Source of the DNA: Verrucomicrobiales bacterium | Lineage (GTDB): Bacteria; Verrucomicrobiota; Verrucomicrobiae; Limisphaerales; UBA9464 | Assembly (NCBI GenBank): GCA_005789375.1 | Contig: SXXZ01000107.1 | Location: 1 to 5,379, forward strand | Direction of reading: 5' to 3' | DNA length: 5,379 nt | Shown here: positions 1-5,379 of the stretch, piece by piece | Layout of the letters: each line of letters opens with the position of its first letter | How positions within the stretch are numbered: position 1 is the stretch's first letter | Translations under genes and position numbers: made by a program | The notes under the pieces: model-generated | Seen by the model: only the letters and a program-made list of their open reading frames with translations | What the model was told of the DNA's origin: nothing | Databases searched by the model: none

Positions 1-7
1 ACCGGAA

Positions 8-343
8 TTGTCGGGCCCAGAACACCTTAAAGCCTTAAGGCAGAACACCTGTTATCCCCCGGCCCGAAGGCTCATCAAAGTCATCGCCACAGTAGCCCTC
101 ACCCTCAACGCGCTCGTCCTTGTGTTTAGCGTTTTTGCAGCTGTCTCTCAAACCAACCAAATGATGGCTGGGGACGAGTCCTTGTTCGACACAGTGTTCA
201 CCAGTCGTTTTTTCTCCGGTATCATCCTGAATATCGCTGCATGGATCCTGATCCTACTGCTGCGGGAAGGACTCCTAATCCTGGTGGACATGGCAGATTC
301 GATCGTCCGGCTGAATCCTCGCTCTCGACACGGCCTGCGATAA
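8..343 (+). CDS. Small two-helix membrane protein, function unknown
   Basis: A 111-residue reading frame from a TTG codon to TAA at 341-343. The product has a short basic N-terminal part (about residues 1-22), a hydrophobic helix at about 23-46, a polar loop with several acidic residues (about 47-68), a second strongly hydrophobic helix at about 69-94, and a basic tail ending NPRSRHGLR. The segment around residues 86-102 (REGLLILVDMADSIVRLN) resembles the end of small hypothetical membrane proteins in which the last helix runs into an LxDhADxh motif; I know no function for them. Positive residues flank the first helix and follow the second. The start is uncertain: no stop precedes the TTG in the few bases visible, so the gene may begin upstream of the window, and no ribosome binding site can be judged. 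It converges with ppc. Competing frames here lack the two-helix pattern, which is the main reason to believe this one. Confidence 0.6.
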   Translation: MSGPEHLKALRQNTCYPPARRLIKVIATVALTLNALVLVFSVFAAVSQTNQMMAGDESLFDTVFTSRFFSGIILNIAAWILILLLREGLLILVDMADSIVRLNPRSRHGLR

Positions 344-547
344 GCCGACACCCATCCCTTCCTGCCACCCAACCCGACCCTTCATCAGAAATTCCCCAGA
401 CTTTATTTGCAGCCAAACCGGACCGCTCCGAGTTGAACACCCTCTAGGGAGGAGTCGCCGACGGGGAATTCAAACTGGGCTGCAGCCATTCATTATAGAT
501 TTCATGGCGCAACCAAACCCGGGAAAACAGGGTCCAATGGAATTTCT
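344..547. other. Convergent intergenic gap
   Basis: This stretch of 204 bases separates the stop of the left membrane protein gene from the stop of ppc. I see no convincing coding sequence in it. A bidirectional terminator would be expected between convergent genes, but I found only short imperfect pairings (for example CCCTCTAGGG at 440-449 and the palindrome GGCTGCAGCC at 478-487), none with a long stem followed by a T-run on either strand. Termination may be Rho-dependent. Confidence 0.5.
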
Positions 548-3328
548 TCAACCCGTCGTCCGAAGCCCGCTGGCGATGGCGTTGATGGTCAGGAGAAGTT
601 CCGGGAGTCGAGCTTGAGCCCCCTCGGTGTCGCCCGATTTGATCAATGCACGCCACTGCCGCAACAAGGTGATTTGCTGACGGTGGAGCGTGCGCAATGG
701 GCCCACCCGCAACGCGAGCGTGCGGCCCAACCGAGGCCGATGCCGCGCAAACTCGGTGCCCAACACCCGGGACAAGTTGCGCTGCGTGCGATGCCACTCC
801 GATTCGATGCGCTGCCAAATTCGTTCGCGCAGGGCGACATCCTCAACGAGCAGGGCATATTCGCGCATCACTTCCAAATCACTGCTGGCCAGCGACGTCT
901 CGATGTTGGTGATGAGGTAACGAAGGAAGGGCACCGTGCATACCAACTCCCTCAGCACGTCCAATTCGGTCTCCGACAAGGCCGCTAGGGCGCTGCCCGC
1001 GCCATACCATCCGGTCAGGTAAAATCGCGCCTGAGTCCAAGAAAACACCCAAGGAATGGCCCGTAAATCAGTCAGACTCGCCTGACCGGTGCGACGCGAC
1101 GGACGGGATCCGATGCGGGTGTTCTCCAACGCATCCAGCGGGGTAGCCTGACGGTGGAATGTGAGAAACCCATTCATCTCCAGCAGCGAGCGGTACTCGC
1201 GGGTGGACTCCACGGCCAAGCGATCCATCAGCGGAACAAGCACCTCGGGCAGATGTCCTCCGCGGCGGTGGTGCCAGGTGGTAGCAGTGACACCGGCCAA
1301 CAACAGCTCGAGGTTGTAACGCGCGGTGCCGGGATTGCCGTACTTCTGAGCAATGGTTTCGCCTTGCTCAGTCAGGCGGATGGCTCCGCCCAAGGATCCC
1401 GGTGGCAGTGCTTCTAGGAAACGGTGCGTCGGCCCCGCCCCGCGGCTGATGGTGCCGCCCCGGCCATGGAAGAACTGCACCTGCACCCCAGCCTGTTCAC
1501 CGATCTTAGCCAAACGGGCCTGCCCACGTTGCAAGGCCCACTGGCTGGCCACAATACCGGCATCCTTATTCGAATCCGAGTAGCCCACCATCACCTGCTG
1601 CAACAACCGGCCCGGACGTCCGGCCCGAAGCGCATGGTGGGAAAGACTGGCTCGGGTCACCGGGAATTCTAGGAAGGCTTGCAGCATTTCCGGGCCACGC
1701 TCCAGGTCTTCAACCGTTTCCAGCAAGGGTACCACAGGCAACAAACACACCATGCCCTCGGGATACAAGCGCAGCAGCCCGGCCTCGCGCGCCAAGACAT
1801 AGACGCCCAGCAAGTCTGAAAGCCGACGGGTCATGCTCACGATCAAGGCCCCCAGTCCATCCACGCCGTGAATTTTGAGATGTTCGGCCAGAACCCGATA
1901 AGTGCCCAAAACCGCATCAGCCTCCGGGCCCGCCGAAGCCGACGGATGCAAAAACGGACGCGGTGATCGAATCTCGCGCTCGAGCAACCGCAACCGTTCG
2001 GTCTCCGTCCATTCCTCCCACTCAGAGGCATCAATACCCGCCGCGCACAGCAACTGCCGGAGGGCCCGATCGTGGAAGGCTGAGTTCTGTCGGATGTCGA
2101 GATGGGCCAGATGGAAACCCACGGTGGCGAGCACCCGGCGAACTGGGGTCACGTCGTGGTCGGCCAATCGACGCGCTCCAGCCTCGATCAATGAGGTCTG
2201 GAGAGTCTGAAGATCGGCATCTAACTCGGCGGGCTCACGGTAGCATCCGGGTTCATTGCGCACTTGGGCCAACTGACCCGGGTGAACCTCCACCGGAAGT
2301 CGGGCGGCCATCAGCTCGACGGTTTGCCGCCAAGGCTCTCCCGGATGCATTCGCAAGACCGGTCGGGCCGCCTCGCCCAGGAGCGCCACCATCTGATCGC
2401 GCAAGGTGCACAAACTCGAAGGCGCTGGCTGGATCCATTCAGACAACGGCAACCGCTCGGCCAAGGTATTCAACTGACGGTGCAGGACCACCAGCGCATT
2501 GGCCCGAAGGCGTTCCAAGGTTTCCGCCGTCACCTCCGCCGTCACTCCGGGGTGGCCATCGCGGTCACCGCCCACCCAAGTCCCGAACCGCAAGCTCGGC
2601 ACACCGGGACCCGTTTCGAGCGCTGCAATCGGAAGACCCGCACATACCCAAGCGTTGCGAAGTCGACGGTCCAACTCGGGCACCACTCCCGGCAACACAT
2701 CGCGCAAGTAGTTGAGCATGTTGCGGCGCTCATCGGCCACGGTAGGCTTTTCGATGAGGATCTCGCCCGTGCGCCACAATCGCTCGAGGAGCGCGGTCAA
2801 TTCGACCCGCTGGGCTCTGCGGTTTCCGGATGGGCCGCCACTCTGGAGGAACTGCATGAGCATGCGGTGCTGCTCAAGCACAGAGGCGCGCTTGGCCTCG
2901 GTCGGGTGCGCCGTGAAGACCGGCTCCACCTCCACGCTGCGCAAGGCCTCGAGGATGGATTCGGCCGTGCCACCCGCCCGGACCAGCTCCACCAACTGGT
3001 CGGCCCACAAGCCTCGTTCGGCCTCCGGCGATCCCGACTCCTCACGCCGCTCGCGCAAGGTCTCGGAGACCCGCTCCTCGACGGTGTTCAGGAGTTGGAA
3101 GGCCATGGCCAGTGCCAGACCCAATCGGGCTGGCGGTTCACCCACCGCCGCGAGGACCGGGTCGGCCTGGGACGCCCACGGAATCCAGCGGGCCAGTTCG
3201 TCTTCTCCCAAGCCGGAAAGCACTTCTGCCAGCGAATCGGCTAACCATCGGATGTCCTGATCAATTTGTCGGAATCCCCACTCGATGGAATCAAGGGGCA
3301 CGGAGGTCTCGGACGGATTTATGGACAT
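548..3328 (-). CDS. ppc: Phosphoenolpyruvate carboxylase (EC 4.1.1.31)
   Basis: A complete cytoplasmic enzyme of 926 residues (E. coli Ppc has 883) that carboxylates phosphoenolpyruvate with bicarbonate to oxaloacetate, replenishing the TCA cycle; the family is a Mg/Mn-dependent homotetramer. Family landmarks appear in order: FTAHPTE at 138-144 (catalytic His141), WVGGDRDGHP at 251-260, LDIRQN at 410-415 (Arg413), the metal ligands Glu537 (PLLET) and Asp585 with Lys588 (GYSDSNKDAG), the glycine loop HGRGGTISRG at 621-630 (His621, Arg623, Arg629), RLTEQGE at 651-657, IGSRPSRR at 739-746, LRAIPWVFSWTQ at 755-766 and the C-terminus ending GLRTTG. All catalytic residues I can align to E. coli are present. 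Two allosteric aspartate ligands differ: E. coli Lys773 aligns with Ser815 and Asn881 with Thr924, while Arg832 aligns with Arg874. The ATG at 3328 gives a normal N-terminus (QIDQDIRWLADSLAEVL, residues 21-37). No good Shine-Dalgarno precedes it (CTGATCTCCC). The gene stands alone, convergent on one side and divergent on the other. The identification is very secure. Confidence 0.98.
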   Translation of the reverse strand: MSINPSETSVPLDSIEWGFRQIDQDIRWLADSLAEVLSGLGEDELARWIPWASQADPVLAAVGEPPARLGLALAMAFQLLNTVEERVSETLRERREESGSPEAERGLWADQLVELVRAGGTAESILEALRSVEVEPVFTAHPTEAKRASVLEQHRMLMQFLQSGGPSGNRRAQRVELTALLERLWRTGEILIEKPTVADERRNMLNYLRDVLPGVVPELDRRLRNAWVCAGLPIAALETGPGVPSLRFGTWVGGDRDGHPGVTAEVTAETLERLRANALVVLHRQLNTLAERLPLSEWIQPAPSSLCTLRDQMVALLGEAARPVLRMHPGEPWRQTVELMAARLPVEVHPGQLAQVRNEPGCYREPAELDADLQTLQTSLIEAGARRLADHDVTPVRRVLATVGFHLAHLDIRQNSAFHDRALRQLLCAAGIDASEWEEWTETERLRLLEREIRSPRPFLHPSASAGPEADAVLGTYRVLAEHLKIHGVDGLGALIVSMTRRLSDLLGVYVLAREAGLLRLYPEGMVCLLPVVPLLETVEDLERGPEMLQAFLEFPVTRASLSHHALRAGRPGRLLQQVMVGYSDSNKDAGIVASQWALQRGQARLAKIGEQAGVQVQFFHGRGGTISRGAGPTHRFLEALPPGSLGGAIRLTEQGETIAQKYGNPGTARYNLELLLAGVTATTWHHRRGGHLPEVLVPLMDRLAVESTREYRSLLEMNGFLTFHRQATPLDALENTRIGSRPSRRTGQASLTDLRAIPWVFSWTQARFYLTGWYGAGSALAALSETELDVLRELVCTVPFLRYLITNIETSLASSDLEVMREYALLVEDVALRERIWQRIESEWHRTQRNLSRVLGTEFARHRPRLGRTLALRVGPLRTLHRQQITLLRQWRALIKSGDTEGAQARLPELLLTINAIASGLRTTG

Positions 3329-3579
3329 GGGAGATCAGTGGAGGTCCGGGTGTTTGGGTGACCGAACTGCCCTGCCTTTTGCCACCAGTTGTGCCATCCG
3401 TCAAACGCGAGGCTTAAGAGCACCAAATCGAACCAAAGTCTCGCCAGGAAGCAAATCTCGGTTGCCGACTCCGGCCTCCAGGGAGTATCGCCAAGGCATC
3501 GGCCCCATTGGTTTTCTCGATGCCCGAATTCAGTTTATCGATTGGCTCTGCAAATCGCAGACCTTCAAAGTCCAACATC
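3329..3579. other. Divergent intergenic region, expected promoters
   Basis: This stretch of 251 bases lies between the starts of ppc (leftward) and the exported membrane protein gene (rightward), so promoters for both are expected here by position. The best ppc-directed match I found is TTGACG (minus strand, 3399-3404) with a 17-base spacer to CAAAAG (3376-3381), which is a poor -10 box. Neither start codon has a clear GGAGG-type ribosome binding site. The frame of the rightward gene is open back to a TAA at 3415-3417 and includes an alternative ATG at 3520-3522. No hairpin-rich leader, riboswitch or long inverted repeat was evident. Confidence 0.5.
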
Positions 3580-5379
3580 ATGAACTCCGCGACAGGCTTC
3601 CTGCTATTCTTGCTGGCCCTGATATCGATCAGGCACGCCGCACTAGCCCAGGAACCCCGCTCCATCCCTCCGGCCTTGCGCGAGTGGGAATCCTGGGCCA
3701 CCTGGAACGACCCACACCGCTTCTGCCCGACACCCTATTTGGATACTAAGACCCACCGATGCTTCTGGCCCTCCCGACTGGACCTTCAGGTGACCAACTC
3801 CAGCGGGAGTTTTTCCCTGTCGGTGATGGCCTTCCATGAAACGTGGATCCCCCTGCCCGGAAGTTCCGAGGTCTGGCCGCAAGACGTTCAGGCCGGCGGC
3901 AGACCGATCGTCGTGGTCGAACGGGACGGAGTTCCTTCGGTGCGAGTTGTGGCCGGCGACACCCGACTCGAGGGGCGCTACCGGTGGACCGAACTGCCCC
4001 AGAACCTCCGCATTCCCGCCTCACTCGGAATCCTCGCACTCAGTCGAGATGGCAAGGTGGTGGAGAACCCCGCCTGGGATGCCCAAGGACTGCTCTGGCT
4101 CCGGCGTGATGGCACGACCGAAACCACCGAGCGCAATTTTCTGGGTGTGAAACTCTTCTCGGTTCTCGAGGACGGGATTCCCCTGTGGTGGCGCCAGGAG
4201 GTGGAATTGACCGTTGCGGGCAAGAGCCGTGAGGAAGACCTGGGGACCCTGCTGCCCGAAGGATGGAAACTGTCGGCGATCCAGTCGCCCATTCCCGTGA
4301 GCGTGGATGATTTAGGGCACGCCAAAGCCCAGGTGCGGGCCGGCACGTGGACCTTCCGCCTCGACGCCTTCCGTTTGGACAATCCCCGGGAAATCCAATT
4401 TGCCCGCGGGACCCGCAAGCCCGTGGCCGACGAGTTGGTCGCGTTCCGAGCCCGTCCTGATTTCCGAGTGATGGAGTTCGTCGGGCCCCCGGCCATTGAT
4501 CCATCCCAAAGCTATTTTCCCAAAGCCTGGCAGGGGCTTCCTGTGTATCGCTGGGATGTCGCCACCTCCCTCAAACTGGTGGAACGCATGCGCGGCATGG
4601 GAACCCAGAAACCAGCGGGCCTGAGCATCGTGCGGGAGCTATGGCTCGACGAGGGCGGACAGGGTCTGACCTTTCAGGACCACATTTCCGGGCAAATGCA
4701 GCAGGTCTGGCGTCTCGATGCGGCCGAGGGCCAGGAGTTGGGATCGGTGCGCAGCGGTGGCGAAGGTCAACTCATCACCCGCAATCCGGAGAACGGGGCC
4801 ATCGGTGTCGAACTCCGCTCCCGGAATGTCGACGTAGAAGCCATCGGTCGGTTGTCCCGCCCAACTTCCTTGCCGGCGACGGGTTGGCGCTCGGATGCAG
4901 AATCGGTTCGAGTGCAGTTGCACCTGCCGCCCGGCTGGAGACTCTTCGCCCTCTTCGGGGCCGATTGGGTCCACGGTGACTGGCTCACCGCGTGGACGCT
5001 GCTGGATTTGTTCCTGCTGCTCATCTTCACCTTGGCGGTCTTCCGGATCCGGGGTTGGGCCACCGCACTCTTGGCCTTTGTGGCCTTCGGTCTCTCGTAC
5101 CATGAGCACGGCGCACCCAAGTTCTTATGGCTCATCCTCTTGGTGCCCATCGCCCTCGAACCCCATATTCCTCAAGGCCTGGGACGGCGTTTGCTGCGCA
5201 TTGCACAAGTGCTTTCCGTCGGCACGTTGCTCTTCTTCCTCGTTCCCTTCCTGACGCGGCAAATCCAGCAGGCCTTGTACCCGCAACTCGAACAGACCGA
5301 AGTCACACCCACGCCCATCCCGGGCGAACGGGTGGACGGCGCGGACGCTGCAGCGGTGGCGAACAACGCTGGTTTGCCC
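3580..5379 (+). CDS. Exported membrane-anchored protein, four TM helices, unknown function (3' partial)
   Basis: The reading frame is uninterrupted for 600 codons from the ATG at 3580 to the window's end and has no stop, so the C-terminus is missing. Residues 1-23 look like a signal peptide (hydrophobic core FLLFLLALISI, likely cleavage after ALA, before QEP). Residues 24 to about 465 form a long exported region rich in Trp, Arg and Pro with a probable beta-rich character; its only two cysteines, Cys49 and Cys61 (FCP...RCFWPSRL), could form a disulfide. Four hydrophobic helices follow at about 470-490, 492-508, 514-529 and 541-559, with YHEHGAPKFLW (508-518) between the second and third and QIQQALYPQLE (561-571) just after the fourth. 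The last 29 residues are a Pro/Ala-rich linker, suggesting that another domain follows. The pattern (paired Cys with WPSRL, PPGWRLFA before the helices, ALYPQLE after them) recalls long uncharacterised bacterial membrane proteins that I cannot name; I assign no function. An in-frame ATG at 3520 is an alternative start. The gene is divergent from ppc. Confidence 0.88.
   Translation, partial: MNSATGFLLFLLALISIRHAALAQEPRSIPPALREWESWATWNDPHRFCPTPYLDTKTHRCFWPSRLDLQVTNSSGSFSLSVMAFHETWIPLPGSSEVWPQDVQAGGRPIVVVERDGVPSVRVVAGDTRLEGRYRWTELPQNLRIPASLGILALSRDGKVVENPAWDAQGLLWLRRDGTTETTERNFLGVKLFSVLEDGIPLWWRQEVELTVAGKSREEDLGTLLPEGWKLSAIQSPIPVSVDDLGHAKAQVRAGTWTFRLDAFRLDNPREIQFARGTRKPVADELVAFRARPDFRVMEFVGPPAIDPSQSYFPKAWQGLPVYRWDVATSLKLVERMRGMGTQKPAGLSIVRELWLDEGGQGLTFQDHISGQMQQVWRLDAAEGQELGSVRSGGEGQLITRNPENGAIGVELRSRNVDVEAIGRLSRPTSLPATGWRSDAESVRVQLHLPPGWRLFALFGADWVHGDWLTAWTLLDLFLLLIFTLAVFRIRGWATALLAFVAFGLSYHEHGAPKFLWLILLVPIALEPHIPQGLGRRLLRIAQVLSVGTLLFFLVPFLTRQIQQALYPQLEQTEVTPTPIPGERVDGADAAAVANNAGLP

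Noticed and set aside
440..487. Short palindromes CCCTCTAGGG and GGCTGCAGCC between the convergent genes, as terminator candidates
   Set aside because: The stems have little or no loop, are not followed by a T-run on either strand, and are short enough to occur by chance.
1963..2715. A 250-codon plus-strand frame antisense to ppc
   Set aside because: The composition is dominated by Arg, Pro, Ser and Ala with no motifs. It overlaps both ppc and another shadow frame.
2264..3244. A 326-codon open frame on the plus strand, antisense to ppc
   Set aside because: It lies wholly within the secure ppc gene. The translation is rich in Arg, Gln, His and Gly with no domain pattern, as expected from the complement of a GC-rich gene.
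3376..3404. Possible sigma70-like promoter for ppc (TTGACG, 17-base spacer, CAAAAG on the minus strand)
   Set aside because: The -35 box is good, but the -10 box matches only about half of TATAAT, so in a region of this length it may be a chance match.
3285..3749. A plus-strand frame of 154 codons across the divergent intergenic region
   Set aside because: It overlaps the ppc start and the beginning of the exported protein gene in a different frame, and shows no recognisable domain or hydrophobic pattern.
3978..4504. Minus-strand frames of 154-172 codons opposite the exported membrane protein gene
   Set aside because: They are Arg/Ser/Pro-rich shadows of the well-supported plus-strand frame, which has a signal peptide and ordered transmembrane helices.

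Overview
The window is a GC-rich bacterial chromosome segment (about 60% GC by eye). It holds one confidently identified housekeeping gene, one large uncharacterised membrane-anchored protein gene that runs off the right edge, and one small membrane protein gene at the left edge. I see no RNA genes, mobile elements, CRISPR arrays or long repeats. The organism is probably Gram-negative. The sub-family signatures of the phosphoenolpyruvate carboxylase and the lack of obvious Shine-Dalgarno sequences would fit Verrucomicrobiota or a relative. That placement is inference from remembered family patterns, not something the sequence proves.

Layout: 8-343 (+) encodes a possible 111-residue, two-helix membrane protein whose true start may lie outside the window. 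344-547 is a convergent intergenic gap with no clear terminator. 548-3328 (-) is a complete ppc gene (926 aa), phosphoenolpyruvate carboxylase, which supplies oxaloacetate to the TCA cycle. 3329-3579 is a divergent intergenic region that should hold the promoters of ppc and of the rightward gene. 3580-5379 (+) is the first 600 codons of a large open reading frame with a signal peptide, a long exported domain containing the protein's only two cysteines, four transmembrane segments and the start of a low-complexity C-terminal tail.

There is no visible operon linking the three genes: ppc is convergent with the left gene and divergent from the right one. Nothing in the window shows that they share a pathway. 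The points most worth a second look are the altered allosteric aspartate site of the carboxylase, in which two of four expected ligands appear substituted, and the unnamed exported membrane protein. I do not see a convincing new multi-gene system in this stretch.
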